A stretch of DNA of 64,000 nt. It comes from Plantago elongata (lineage: Eukaryota; Streptophyta; Magnoliopsida; Lamiales; Plantaginaceae). Below the pieces are notes generated by a model. The model worked only from the letters and a program-made list of their open reading frames with translations, was not told where the DNA came from and made no database searches. The stretch covers positions 59,670 through 123,669 of the forward strand of contig JAYMSP010000015.1 of NCBI GenBank assembly GCA_036897095.1. The letters run 5' to 3'. Below are positions 23,901 through 37,172 of this stretch, in pieces (positions within the stretch are counted from its first letter, which is position 1; each line of letters opens with the position of its first letter). Both the position numbers and the translations under genes were made by a program.

Positions 23901-25633
23901 AGGTTGATGCAACATTTTGATTCGTCTAGCCTCTTGAACCTCCTTCATCAATTCTTCCACGTCCTGATTAAGAAAAATAGGAAACACAGGTGGGTGGCAA
24001 TATTCATTATCAAACACTTGATTAAAGTTCTAAAAACACAGATTTGGCATATATATATATATACATATTACATGGTAAATGGTATTAGAGAACATGCCTA
24101 AATTAATGGTTCAATATATCTGTATATATGGTTTTAAAATGGTTTAATGAATGATCTTGGAGGATCACTAAGGATGTAGCCTGATGATGATGAAGAAAGA
24201 ATGTGTGATTGAAAGAGGAGGAATTTCAATAGGACCTGCTTTCCTGAAGCTCTTGACATTCTCTCATGTTCTTGCAGAGCCTCTTCCACTCTCTGGACCG
24301 CAGCTTTTGCATTCTCGATTTCAGCTCGTGCAAAAGCTCTCTCTTCATCAACAAGTTTTTTAGCATCTTCTGAAGCCTGCAAGAAAACAAGACAACTTGA
24401 GAAAATTATACAATAATGATGATTCATATAATCACATCCAATAACAAGCACACCAGAGTTCCATTTAATATTCTTACCAAAATTGTTAAGACTAATGGAT
24501 TGAAAGCATGAAGAACAGAAATAGGGAATTGATTTCATAACCATGAAGAGCATAAGAAGCCTTGAAAGGAAGTTATATACGATGGATATAGGCTGGATAT
24601 GGCAATGGAAATCCTAACAAGTTATCCTAGATTTCTAGCCAGCTAAACTCCATATTTGATGTAACTAATGTTGGACTAACATATTACATTGAGCAACACA
24701 AACCAGATATAGCAACAAAGACCCTGAGCCTGCTTCTCAGGAAGAAAAAATATGGGTATCACTCACATTGCTTATATAAACTGCGTGAACCTGCACATCA
24801 CTATTGCTTATATAAATAATGAAAATAAAATTTCAACAGCAGATCTGACAAAGAAAACAAACTATACAAAAAATGGTTTTAGGAGTTTTATCACCTGCTT
24901 CAGGAAAGTTGCAAGCTTTTTCACTTCAACCTTCTCTTGAATTAACTCGCCTTCCCTCTGAGTTAATTGAACAGCTAAAGCTTCAACCTGGATATATTCA
25001 CACGGGTGAAGATCCGTTCGGAAGGTTTGGCAAGGGTAAGACTAAGAACAGCAAGAAAAGGATATTAACCTACCATAGCTATAGCTTCTTCCACGTCCTC
25101 TTTGTTTGCACCAGCTACACGCCCTCTCAGAGCTTCAAGTGCGTCTCTAAGGTTCTTTAGAAGCACATGTTTCTCCAGTGATGCTGCTTCTTTAAGCCTT
25201 GCCTGGAACCACATTTGAGACATTATTTGTGCAAATGTGGATAAGTTTTTTTATTATTTAACATGAAATATAGCATTACAATTACAATTACAATTGCAAA
25301 TGTGGATAAGTAATCAGAGAGAGAACTGTAATATTTTTCACAAGACCAGACCTCGCCAGACAGCTTTGCAGCCGCAGCCAAGCCCTTCTCGAATTTACTT
25401 GCAAGATCACGCACTGAAAGCCGTTTCTGCTGCTCCAGCAACAAGGCAGTTTCTCGGGCAACCATATCTTTCATGGACATCATGTTTGTGTCCTCTTTAA
25501 TCTCCACAATCTGATTATTAGCTCCGATTTTATAATTTGGAAAACGGCTTGTGGCGAAAACCACATCAACTGATACTGGTGGAACTGCATCTTTTTGCAT
25601 TGTATACAGAAAATCACGGCCTACTCTTGTCAT
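20909..25633 (-). CDS. SCAB1: Stomatal closure-related actin-binding protein (SCAB family)
   Basis: Twelve exons give 494 residues, the usual SCAB length: 25352-25633, 25074-25202, 24895-24987, 24236-24376, 23895-23963, 23537-23620, 23189-23369, 22714-22830, 22565-22623, 21739-21873, 21077-21226 and 20909-20953. All joins keep frame. Known SCABs bind, bundle and stabilise actin filaments and are needed for normal guard-cell closure. The N-terminal ~95 residues hold the actin-binding segment (SVRDLASKFEKGLAAAAKLS). Exons 2-6 form a long coiled coil for dimerisation (VEALAVQLTQREGELIQEK, EERAFARAEIENAKAAVQRV). Exons 7-12 are the fused Ig and PH-like domains (YEIDGTETLGSYLR through ESERERNAAIMLARRFAFDC). 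Intron 1 carries a 49 bp SINE fragment. A further leader exon probably lies near 26250-26450. The symbol denotes the family; SCAB1, 2 or 3 cannot be told apart here. Confidence 0.94.
25247..25295 (-). mobile_element. 5'-truncated SINE in SCAB intron 1
   Basis: Flanked by a perfect 16 bp duplication GCAAATGTGGATAAGT at 25231-25246 and 25296-25311. The insert begins with a T run on the plus strand (the A tail of a minus-strand element) and carries AACATGAAATATAG followed by CATTACAATTACAATTACAA. This is the 3' end of the fuller SINE at 36956-37153. Confidence 0.8.
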
Positions 25634-25639
25634 AATTTA

Positions 25640-27180
25640 ATTTGCCTGAAGTCATCAACCAAAATACATCAATCTTAAATAAAAAGCGTGTTTAGAGTAG
25701 GTAATAGCATCATCAAATCACTCACATATTCTTTTTCAGCACAGGTATTAGCAAAAAATTCAAGCTTTTAACAACATAAAAGAACGACTGCCACATGATG
25801 CAATACATCATATTCAGTTAATTACAAAGTCACACAACAAGAACAAGCAAAAAAAGCTTCTATACTCTTCTCTAATAGGCATAATCCATGCTCACATCAC
25901 CAACAGTAATCAACCAATCAAGAAATTTTAGGGGTAGAATAACAGCATGTAATCCCAAAAAACATAAAAAAGAATGAAACTTTTTTATTAGTTTGCACTA
26001 AATGCAGCTAAATTCAACACAAATTCACTAAACCCCATAAACAGCAATCAAATCCCATAAAAACATGAGAGTTACAGAAGCATCAAGAATCAACAATAAC
26101 GTAAAAAATGAATGCTTGCCCAGAAAATCCATTGAAACTGATACACCAAACAATTGCAAGAACACAACTTCCAAAAACCCTGTTAAACTTGTGACAAACA
26201 GCAAAAGAAAAGTAACATTCAAGTGAAATTATACTCACAGATCATAGACACCAAGAAACGGGGACGAATGTCCTGTCCTGGAAAAGCAAAACTAAACAAG
26301 ACTTGGAATCAATTTGAAACAGTAGTGTGAGTGTAGAGACTAGAGAGAGAAAATATATATTCAGAGATATAAAGATAGAGAGACAAAGCAAGAAGGTAAA
26401 GGTGAAATGGAAGAGGCTATCTTCTATTTTTAGCTTTTCGAAAAGGCGAAGCAAGGCTTAGATAAATATGTTCACGGTACAAGGTAAGTGGTAAAAAAGA
26501 TGATGAATTCATTACCAAATTTTATTTTTTAGTTAAATATCTTAGCCATTTTTTCTTTCTTCACAATCGGATTCATGGAATTGCTAAGGGCCTGATTGTT
26601 GTAATTGTAATCGGTCCATTTAGTTCGATGAACATTGATCTGACCTAAAATACAATTTAAATACTCCATTTCAATTTTATTCCAAACACAATTTCACCAA
26701 AATACATCTAAATACTCATTCAAATTATATACCAATCAGCCCCTTATTGTGTGTTTCAACGATGAATAATTTTGGTTTTTAGTCTTTTTTTTTAACGAAG
26801 TTTACTTGCAAATCGAATCTCTATTTAACTAAAAATGTCTTAAATTTTGAATAAGAAAATTTAATAAAATATTTTTAGCAGGAAGTTAAATAGTTATACG
26901 ATTGTGTTTTAAGTGAAATAATAATTTAATAGAGTTGTTAGTTGTAGTTCCAAGAAGAAAATTTACAAGTGGAATAGGAATTTTAATTTTTGCGTGGCAA
27001 ATTAAAAAAAAAATTATAGTTCTTCTCGAACCTACCACATATTTTAACTTTGAACGGTATACATTACAAATTCATTACGTATTTTCCAACTAATTTTACA
27101 ATTAAACATGTAACCTAAAAAAGTGATATGTAGTCTTTTGAAACAATTAATATCATTCACTAAAAGTTCACTTTAGTAAT
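25640..27180. other. SCAB leader/promoter region and intergenic DNA
   Basis: About 26230-26460 has the look of a minus-strand 5' UTR exon (acceptor-type pyrimidine tract, then a donor-like junction toward 25640). The rest, to 27180, is AT-rich with no gene seen. Confidence 0.35.
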
Positions 27181-27185
27181 CTTTA

Positions 27186-27691
27186 GACCGTCCACTGCAG
27201 GCGGTCATGTCAAGTGGTCGTGGAGCACTTAGATCGACGGTCGCGACCAACCGTCCACCGCCGGGGAGTCGTGATTCCTCAGTACCTCAATTGGTTGCTC
27301 AGCAACCGATTGAGGTATACTTTGATCTTTTTTTATTTTATTTGATTATTTTAATAATTAAAAAATATATAAATTATATCATCATTTATATTTTTCCGAT
27401 ATCTATAAAACAAGACAAGTGAAGGTATTTTCTTATACATTAAATTTCACAATTTTTTTGCGTACGTTCGTATTTTATACTATTTCGCTATTATGTTTGT
27501 ATTAACAATAAAAACATATATTTTTGCTCCAAATTTCAATATTCTCATTAATATAACTATAAATAAAAATAAAAAAATCGACGACCGCCTTCATGGCGGT
27601 CGCCACAGTGTGAAATTTGGTTGTGGGAAAATTAGTTGCTCCACAACCGCTCCTCACGACCGATTATTTACGGTCATCACAGTGAACGGTC
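27186..27691. mobile_element. Non-autonomous TIR element rich in GACCG/CGGTC words
   Basis: Left end GACCGTCCACTG faces right end CAGTGAACGGTC as an inverted repeat, and GCGGTC/GACCGC words are clustered for ~120 bp inside each end. The centre is AT-rich. Clustered subterminal words suit CACTA or Mutator-like elements. Target duplication unclear, so the superfamily is open. Confidence 0.5.
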
Positions 27692-27813
27692 TTAATTTAG
27701 GGAAATTGTGATTAAATAGCGGGAGACAAAATTGGGATAGTTAAATGGGATGACGAGGTTTTAAGGAGAGTGATTTAATAGTGTGACAGAGATTTTCATT
27801 GGAGTAATTGCGT

Positions 27814-28704
27814 GGCCTTTTCTGTTCTCAAGTCGGCTTCGTACCGACCTGAACATAGGTCTCCGTTAGATGTTCGCCACATGGCATGTAATTTTATATG
27901 AGCCATCAATTTTGGTTCGAAGATAAATTTTTTTCATAATTTTAGGTACGATTAATTATTATTTTATTTTTTTATAATTAAAAATTCTTAGAATATTCAA
28001 ATTGACTATTATACCCTTAATGAATTAATTGTTTTTAAAATATATGCAAACATAACCTCACCTAATAACAAACAACCAAAATTAATTGCAAAGCCATGAT
28101 TATTGGTGTTTTCAAGCCGGGAGATGAGCTGGGACTCTCGTTTTTGGTCTCCATATACATAATTAGTTTGTACTTGATCTTCATCATTTTTCAATTCTTT
28201 TTTGCTCAAATGAAACCAGCAAGTTGGTTTTGGGTTGTACAATTGGTATATGGATCATCGAATTTCTGAAGAACACGAAGAATTCTAAATCTCCAATAAA
28301 TTGAAAAAAATAGGATTCTTGAATCGTTAAATTGGGGATATAAATGTTAGATTGGGTAGATAAGAGAAGGCGTTGGCTACGTGTAGGCTGGGGCTAATAA
28401 GAATAGATTAAATTATGCATTTTAGCATTGAGAGTCTGAAAGATGGGAAGACATAATCACAAAAAGACGATGCAGATAAGTAAAATTATATTTAAAGTGT
28501 GTTGTAAGAGTTGACGTGAAATTAATTAAAGTTTATGCAATAATATATTTAATTAAAACTTTGATAGGGGCATTGTTGTGCAATTATATTTTAACAATTA
28601 AAATATGATTATATATAATATAATTTTGAGATTGCACTTCTCAATCATTTAACGGAGACCTATGCTTAGGTCGGTACGAATTCGAACGGCGAATAGAAAA
28701 CCCC
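27814..28704. mobile_element. Mutator-like non-autonomous element, 0.9 kb
   Basis: Inverted ends of at least 50 bp: the left arm contains CGTACCGACCTGAACATAGG and TCTCCGTTAGATG; the right arm, read in complement, contains CGTACCGACCTAAGCATAGG and TCTCCGTTAAATG. Flanks TAATTGCGT (left) and TAATTTGCGT (right) look like a 9-10 bp target duplication, which supports Mutator. The left arm also folds on itself (GTCGG...CCGAC). No transposase; the small minus-strand ORF at 28009-28242 is unrecognised. Confidence 0.65.
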
Positions 28705-28719
28705 TAATTTGCGTGAGTT

Positions 28720-30940
28720 TATAACTTCTATGTTGTTTCATTATTCAACGGTTATTAGTTGTAATAGTATTATTATTTTATGTATTAGTTATGTTGTTTA
28801 AATTAGTTTAAGTAATGACGCGTTGAACATTTGACATGGACGTTTTGGTTGAACTTTACTAGTCACTCTTGTTGTTACAACAATGACAATATGATATTTT
28901 TAAACTGAGATATCATATAGTATAACATATTATTATATTATTTTCTTTATAATTAGTTAAATGAAGATGGAGTACTTTTATACATAAAAATCGTATTTTT
29001 ATTTGGGACGACTTTAATTTTTACATAGCCGATAGTCATAATACTAAAATAATGTTATATCTTAAAATTTAATGTAAATTATTATAGAACTAGTGTTTTT
29101 CATCAACATTGTTTACCAAAATTTACAAACATGACGTTGGATATATTTTTCATATTAATGTTGTTTTACATTAATCATCTCAATTTTATATTTATTTCGA
29201 ATAAATACATTATACGTATTCCCAAAATGAAATGAAGGACTTGATAACATGTTATTTTTTCTTGTAATTTATTATTATAAAAGTGATATAAAATATTAAA
29301 ACATGAAGAAGAAAAAGTCATTATCATGACTTCATGAAGCCATATTTAGATATTACAATTAACAAGTAAATCAAGACAATGGAAAATTCACAATCATAAA
29401 CATAAAATATTACATTGTAATTTAGCCTCCTACTTTTCTTAACTACTTTTCTTAACTATTGATTATATTAGACTAAAAGTACGTGCCTATGAGATAGTGC
29501 AACCCGAGCAACGGAGTCAACTATTCCCTTATTTAAGAATTTAAAAAGCACAAGATCAATTATGAATTCTTTAAACAGGGTCTTCGGATATAACAAATGT
29601 AATAAAATTATATTTTGATCGGAAAATAATGCATCATTGTATTCAATAATGTTTTGCATTCGAGATGACCTCGTACTATTTCAATTTCGGGTAGACATAA
29701 AACTGCAATTACTCCTCTATTTGGTGAAATGACATAATCTATTTAGTGTGCTCAACAAAATTCGATGAGTAAAATTAAACCTGATTTGCCGACTGGTTGA
29801 TGGAGCTATAGGTAGTTGTTGGGGAAAGGAAAATGGAAGTAAGTAAATTTAACGGTTTGGGACCCAAATGTGTGTGCAAATGATAATGACATTGCTGTTT
29901 TCATTGCTTCCACTTCAAATTTCAACCATTCAATAATGTGGTCTCTGGGTTCTTCTTCTCCAATTTAGATTGCAAATTTGTAGCTAGAATCAGGATAGTG
30001 ACATAAAGCTTCACATTTAACCCCAATCAATAAGTCCGCGAGTCACAACATTATGATGCATGTGCTAAACTATTAAATGAGAACTTTTTATGACAAATTA
30101 AATACGAGTTAAAATTAATACGATACTTAAATATCTCAAAAAAAGGTGCAAACTTCTTTACCTACAAGCATATACATATAAATTAAAATTGGAGTTCAAT
30201 TTATGTTTAGAAGTATTAAAATATAAAAAGTGAGATGTTTCATAAAAAAATTCAGATGCTTTGGTATTTTTTGAAAAGTTTTCGTACTACATTTCGAATA
30301 TAGAATGAAAAGTTTATAAAACTACAGTTGAATTGTCTGAATTCGAACTGAATTTTTGTGTTCCCTAATTTCAATTCCACTTTGGTAATACTTTTCACCA
30401 TATATGCAACTAAAATTTGAACCTGTTTTGTAGGTAATAAGACGTTACTAACTGCTAATGACAGTTCTTGTGTGGCAATTTATAATGACATCGTTATTTT
30501 AAGCTCACTAACTTGATAAGTAGTAGTGCATTGTGGACGACTTCTGGTCGCATATCTTATTCATTCATGCCCTGAGTGATATTGAATTGTCTCAAGGATC
30601 AGTACTATGATGTTATGTATCATTTCAAGAGACAGCTCAATCAAGCTTTTCTGTAATCTGCCCGAAGGGACCCTCTCTAAATGTATAAGAAAGAATTGAT
30701 ACGTGTAACATAAAATGATATATTTGATTTTTAAGATTGGTTAGTTTCAAATCTAGATCTTAAATATTAATTTCATGTTATGTTTAAGTAATTGAGTAAG
30801 AGGAACCTTATCCTAATCCTAGCATATACCTAGTTCATCAGAAAAATATACTTGCGGCGCTATTAAAGGTGTATTACAACATCAAATTTATCCGAACACA
30901 GTGTCTATAATTCATAGAAGAACTTAAAAAGTTCAGTACT
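28720..30940. other. AT-rich intergenic, no gene seen
   Basis: No coding frame longer than about 60 residues and none with recognisable content. No clear repeats. Confidence 0.45.
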
Positions 30941-30944
30941 GGAT

Positions 30945-31234
30945 TGTAAACTACATAAATATGTATTATATTTCATATGTTGAATTGAGAATGAATTGGA
31001 AAAGTAATATGATTACAAAGAGAATCTATATTTATAGAGCTAATCTAACTTAAATGAAATGTACAAATTCTATAACTGAGAATATAATTGTAATGTGTCT
31101 TTGACAAGTGTAAACATCCTTTAGCTTGTACAGTCTGATTCTTTCAGGAGGTCAGTAGTTTGAATCTTGTTGGTATCATTCTCATCACATTTATCACCAA
31201 TCTTGTCTTATGTCTTCTGTAGCTTATCTTCACA
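30945..31234 (-). repeat. 3' LTR of the Copia element, intact
   Basis: 290 bp, ending TGTAAAC at the left and CTTCACA at the right. By eye it differs from the reconstituted 5' LTR at roughly fifteen to twenty positions over the 230 bp arm, so the element is not recent. It contains the uninterrupted junction AAAGTAATATGATTAC at about 31011-31026, which is the Helitron's empty site. Confidence 0.93.
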
Positions 31235-31239
31235 ACCCC

Positions 31240-34200
31240 CCTCAACCTGGGAGTGAATATTCATGATTCCCAACCTGCGCATGAAGTGTGTGAACATTGG
31301 TAATGCAAGTGGCTTTATCATGATATCTACTATCTGATCCATAATATTGATGTGAAGTAACTGGATCACTCCTTGAGTAATTTTATCTCTTATCAAGTGG
31401 CAGTCGATTTCAATGTGCTTTGTGCGTTGGTGTTGCACAGGGTTATGGGCCAAAGTGATAGGCATATAGACTATATGTATAGAGGAGTATAGGATCAATG
31501 TGTTTTATGTTAAAATCATGGAGCAAGAACTTCAACCACTGGACTTCACAGGTAGCTATAGCTATTGCCATGTACTCAGCTTCTGCACTGGATCTACTCA
31601 CTGTGAATTGCTTCTTTGACTGCCATGATATGAGGGAATCACCAAGAAATATTGCATATCCTGATGTGCTCCTTTTGTCGGAGCAGGAAGCCCAATCACT
31701 GTCTGAGAATCCTTTGAGTTTAAAGTTGTTAGCAGAAGGATAGAAGACTCCTTGACCAGGTGATTGTTTCAGGTATCTCAAGACATGGTGAGCAGCTGCA
31801 AGATGTCTATGTGTAGGGCATCTCATGTATTGATTGAGAACCTGCAGTGTATAAGATATGGCAGGTCTTGTTATGGTTAAATAGATCATCTTACCAACCA
31901 ATCTTATGTAAACTTTTGGATCAGCCAACAAGTCATTTTCATCTTTAAGCAGTTTGGTTTTATAGTCCATAGGTGTTGGTTTGGATGCAGTGTGGCCTGC
32001 ATCCTTTAGTAGATCAAGCACATATTTACGTTGACATATGTTTATTCATGCATCTGATCTAGCAATCTCAAAGCCAAGAATGTATTTCAATTCTCCCAAT
32101 TCTTTAATTGTAAACTGAGAATCTAAAGCCATTTTGACTGCAAAAATTTCTTTCATGTCATTACCTGCAAGTATAATATCATCTACATATACAAGTAAAG
32201 CTGTAACATTAGTAGAAGTAAGTTTGATAAATAAGAAGTATCTGCAGTGGATTGTGTATAACCTAAATCAATAAGAGAACTTTGCAGTTTGAAAATTCAT
32301 TGCCTACTTGCCTGTTTTAATCCATACATGATCTTTACTCATTTGCAAACCTGATTAGATTGAACTTTGGAGTAGCAAGGATGAGGTGTCATGTATACTT
32401 CCTCCCTAAGATCACCATGTAAAAAGGTTGTGTTTACATCAAGTTGATGAAGAAACCACCCTTTAGTGACTGCAATGACAAGTAACCATCTGACAGTGGT
32501 TAGCTTGACTATTGGGGAAAATGTATCAAAATAGTCTATCACATTCTCTTGTGTGTAGCCTTTTGCTACCAATCTTGCCTTTTATCTTTCAATGCTCCCA
32601 TCAACTTGCAGCCTATGCAGTGTTTACCAGGTGGCAGTTTAACTAGTTGTCAGGTTTTAGTCTTGTCAAGGGCATTTAATTCACTTTGCATAGCTACTAT
32701 CCATTAGGATGTTGTGCAACTTGTTTATATGTCTTTGGCTCATGCACAATAATTATGGATGCAGAAAAGCATTTGTGAGTGTAAGAAAGCCTGTCAGTAG
32801 ACAAGTGAGCAGAAATAGGATATTTAACTTGTGAATTCTGCACACAATGAGCATTGTGATTAATAGATGGAGTATGATTGAATGATGGTGGTAGAATATA
32901 ATTAATCATAAACACCTAAATGAGAAGAAATAGTTTTAAGTCTAGATGACTTTCTCACACTATCCTGCCTATTAATCTCCACATTGTTCTGAAACTCATG
33001 AGAGTTCATATTACTAGAATTCTCCATCAGAATCATGTAAAATGAATGATGTATCATTATCACCTGAATTACATGATTCACTTCCTGATTTACTAAGGTT
33101 GTGAATTTCTTCCTCTTATGCAACAAACTCAGCATGATGTATATTATTCATGTTATTATCACAATTAGTAACAACATTATACACATCATCAGAAATGACA
33201 GAAGGTGTAAAATTTTGAAGATTAGTATCAACTGAAGTAAATATAGGCATATGTAAATTATCAGTTTTGAAAGGAAATGATCCTTTAATAAACTGAACAT
33301 CCCTGGAGATAAACACTTGATTAGCATCAATATTTAATACCTTGTAACCTATATATCCCAATGGATAGCCAAGAAATACACATTTAACTGCTCTAGGATC
33401 AAATTTTGTTCTATGAGCTGTTAAAGTAGAAGCATAGCATAAAGATCAAAATATCTTCATGTGAGAATAGTCAGGTTTTGTGTTAAAGAGTACCTCATAT
33501 GGACTCTTCCCATGAAGAACAATGGTAGGTAACATGTTAATAACATGACAAGCTGTCATGACACATTCATTCCAATAGACCATAGGAATACTTGATTGAA
33601 ACATAAATGCTCTGGCCATTTGTAACAAATGATGATGTTTTCTTTCAACCATCCCATTATGTTGTGGTGTCTCCACACATGATTTCTGATATATTATACC
33701 AAGATAGGAATAAAAATCTAACAAAATAAACTTAGAACCATTGGCAGACCTAATGCTTTTGATTTTACTGCCATGTTGAGTCAATACTAGATTGTAAACA
33801 TGAAGAAGATGAACTTTAGTTTTATATTTATTTTTCATTAAATAAAGCCATGTGCATCAAGATTTATCATCCAATATAGTAAGAAAATATTTGTATCATG
33901 TGTGAGAAATAGTATGAAAATGACCCCATACATCTACATGAACAACATCAAATAAATTTCCAGAAACATTTGAACTTTCATTAAACTTCAATCCAAAAGT
34001 GACATATATCACAAGAATGAAAAACATATTTATTACACTTTGTGATCTTCAGTTCAGGTATAGTACAGATTTTATCTATTGGTGTATGACCTAATCTCAG
34101 ATGCCACAATGTTTGAGTATCTAGTATTGAGCTCTCAGCATCAAAAGCAGTAACAGAACTTGAAATTTGCAATTGATAAAGACCATCAATTAACTTAGCG

Positions 34201-35665
34201 TAGCAAATCCTGTCTTTTGTCACCTAATCATATAAACCACAATGACTAGTAAAAAAATGACTGTCTAAATGCTCAGTTCCAGCTAAGTGTCTTACTGAAA
34301 CAAGATTGAAAGTAAATTGAAGAACATATAAAACATCATGAAGTGTAAGAATCTCAGAAAGCTTTATATCACCAACTTTGGAAGCAATAATACTATCACC
34401 AGTTGGTAAAGGAATATCAACATTTATATTCTTCATATTAGAAGTAAAATATGAATCACTACACACCATATGATTAGTGGCACCAGTGTCAATAACCCCT
34501 TTAGCATATTTCACATTACTAACTCTATAATCAGGCATACAAGTAAATGCAGAAGAAGCAGTTAATGCACAATGATACCTTCTTGTTATACCTATATTGG
34601 AGTATTCTGAGAAGTGGATGCAATGTTAGTGATAGCCATTGCTGCTGAATGAGTACTTGTAGATGGTTCTTGAGCAGCTAACTGAGCCTGAAATCTGGTA
34701 AACTTCAAGATTGAGTATATAACTCAGGACTCATATCATCATTGACATCAGATGCTACCATAGCAACATGAGCATGAGCAGTAGGCGTGACTTCATTTCT
34801 CCTATTCCCTCTTGGACCTTGCCATCCAGGAGGATAGCCAATCAATTGATAACAAGTCTCCTGATTCATTCCATTAGACTGAGTAGGCTGACCCATGCCA
34901 TTAGATTGCATACACATTGCCATCACATCTTGACCATTACTAATAGATGTATTCTGCAAACCCCTCTGACTTTCTTCTTCACTAAGCATTGAATAAACAC
35001 GAACAAGACTAGGAATAGGCGTCTGCATCATAATATGACTCCTAATCTGAGCATAAGACTCATGTAAACCAACTAAAAATGTAACAACATCATATGTTTG
35101 TTGTTGAGCAATCAATTATGTACTTCCTCCACAAGTACATCTTGAAACATGACGATTAGCAACAAATTCATCCCAAATCGACTTAAAAGTCGCATAGTAC
35201 GCAGAAATAGACAAAGAACCTTGTCTCATATTCATCAAAGACTTCTTCAAGTAAAAAATACGAGAACCATCGCTTTTAGTAAAACACATCTTCAATTCAG
35301 CCTATAACTCATACGCAACAGTAAAAGAAAAATGCACAACTATGTATCTCAGCTGAGCAAGAATTGAAAATCCAGCCTAAAACAAGATTATTAACTCGAG
35401 ACCAAGCCTCAAAGTGTTGAGGAGTATCTACCTTAGATGGCTGACATATCGAACCGTCAATGAACTTGACCTTGTTCTCGACAGATAACGCCATCAACAT
35501 TGCTTTGCTCCACGAAGCGTAATTCGGTCCAACCAAAGGATCCATAACAAGAGCAATACCAGGATGATTATTCGATTGAATGAAGTAAGGTGAAGAAGAA
35601 TCTTCAACAAAGTTACGTCGAACCGGAGAAACTCCGTCCATAGCTACACCGCCACTACCATTGTT
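31240..35665 (-). pseudogene. Copia gag-pol remains
   Basis: Reading leftward: gag starts at about 35665 (MATINNGSGG) with PLVGPNYASWSKAMLMAL, the Copia gag N-terminal region. The protease follows with VIDTGATNHMVC near 34490. The pre-integrase motif LWHLRLGHTPIDKI is near 34115. Integrase shows YQKSCVETPQHNGMVERKHH near 33670, and reverse transcriptase shows [15 protein letters not shown] and [15 protein letters not shown] near 32450-32530. RNase H shows GFSDSDWASCSDKRSTSGYA near 31700 with SRSSAEAEYMA. Domain order is Copia-type (integrase before RT). Multiple stops and frameshifts separate these blocks, so no polyprotein can be made. Confidence 0.92.
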
Positions 35666-35833
35666 GATGGTTGCCATCTCAAGAAAACAGTTAAGAATTG
35701 AGAAAAACAAAAAATAGAAAGACATTGAATCAATCGGAGCTGAAAGATTTCAGAAATAACAAACGAAGCTGATCGTAAGAATGCGGAAACAGAATCATTC
35801 AACAAAATTGAATTCATCGGCGTGATGATACCA

Positions 35834-35896
35834 TGTAAACTATAGAAATCTGTAGTATATTTCATATATTGAATTAAGAATGAATTGGAAAAGTAA
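35834..35896 (-). repeat. 5' LTR of the Copia element, inner piece
   Basis: Matches 30945 onward from TGTAAACTA up to GGAAAAGTAA, then stops exactly where the Helitron begins. The remaining LTR resumes at 41194. Confidence 0.92.
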
Positions 35897-36955
35897 TCTA
35901 TATATATTTTAAAGAGCAGTTTTTATTCTCAAGCATTTGTATAACACTTTGCCCTCAAATGAATGTGAGAATTTCTTCCAATATATTTTATTTATTTGAC
36001 CAATAAAAATATAAACATGACAAGTATATATATGGCTACAGTATATATGGAATCATTTCTTCTTTCATTTGAGTTGGAAGGCGTGTGTATGTTTCTTACT
36101 CCCCCTTTTTTATCTTATTTATTCCTCTTATTTTTATTTTCAATCAATAATATTTGATCAAATATAAAATATAAAAATATAAAAGTTATATTAATTTTCA
36201 TATATTTTCATCCTCTACAAATAAATATCACTCATGACTAAGTTTTAAATATTATAAATTTTACGATGTTTAAACTTTTAATTTACCTAAAAGAAATTAA
36301 TTGAGTACGTTCAATTAACACATCAGTTTATATTCAAATATTTTTGTATAACACTTAAGTCAAAATTGAATGAGATAATATATATCAATTTTATTTTATT
36401 TTTAGTCAAATAATTTTTAAAAAAATTAAGATGGAAAAGTTTAGAAGTCCAGCCAATGCAATGTGTTTTTCCTCCCGTGTAGAATGTTGCACATCAATTG
36501 CTCTATTCTAAGATGTGATTATTAAATATATAGTATGAATCTCCTCTAAGACCCATTAATTTTTATAATTTGTTATTTTGTTTATAGTTAATTAATACTA
36601 TAACTAACTATTAAAAATTGAATGAGATAATTAATTTCAATTATTTATATTTTTCTACTTAAATAATTCAAAATAATTATAAACTTAGTAAGAAATCATT
36701 TCATATCACTCTCCATCCATTTCGGAAGCAGCCAGCCATTTACATTTTTCTCAAAGAAATATTATAATTGTGAACACTAATTGCAGTACTCTCTTAATTA
36801 ATTATGTGAAGTAGAAAATTGCATTGATTTTAAAGGATACACTTAACCTTCCATAAAAATAAATATGAGCACGATTTAAGTATAGAGCAACTTAAATGAA
36901 TGTATAATCCATTTGAATCAGAACAGGGGTTTATAGCAACAATGTTGGACGTAAT

Positions 36956-37153
36956 TTTTTTAATTATTATTGAACATGAAATATAGCTTACAATTACAAT
37001 TGTTGAACAAGACGAATTTATCAATCGATTCTAGATGCAAATCACCACCAATCTCTATTCAGAGAATATAATCACCCATTTTGGGGAATCAAACCCGTGA
37101 CCTCATGGTTACGGGGTGTCTCAGCTTGCCACTCTCGGCTACAAACGCTTTGA
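36956..37153 (-). mobile_element. tRNA-derived SINE inside the Helitron
   Basis: Flanked by an exact 19 bp duplication CAACAATGTTGGACGTAAT (36937-36955 and 37154-37172). On the minus strand it shows an A box TAGCCGAGAGTGG (complement of 37129-37141), a B box around GGTTTGATTCC (complement of 37085-37095), a tRNA-unrelated body and an A-rich tail (T run at 36956-36961). The related Helitron at 55.8-58.95 kb lacks it at the matching place (about 56735). Confidence 0.92.
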
Positions 37154-37172
37154 CAACAATGTTGGACGTAAT

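Noticed and set aside
24045-24066. AT dinucleotide run in a SCAB intron
   Set aside because: A short ordinary microsatellite.
24752-25160. Plus-strand ORFs across SCAB introns and exons
   Set aside because: Antisense shadows of the coiled-coil exons 2 and 3.
28009-28242. Gene captured in the 0.9 kb Mutator-like element
   Set aside because: The 77-residue frame has no recognisable domain or splice sites; the AT-rich chance frame explanation is simpler.
34768-34992. Plus-strand ORF within the Copia region
   Set aside because: Antisense shadow of the minus-strand gag region.
37083-37141. Possible tRNA gene from A and B box matches
   Set aside because: No cloverleaf could be built, and the segment is bracketed by a 19 bp duplication with an A-rich tail, so it is the head of a SINE.
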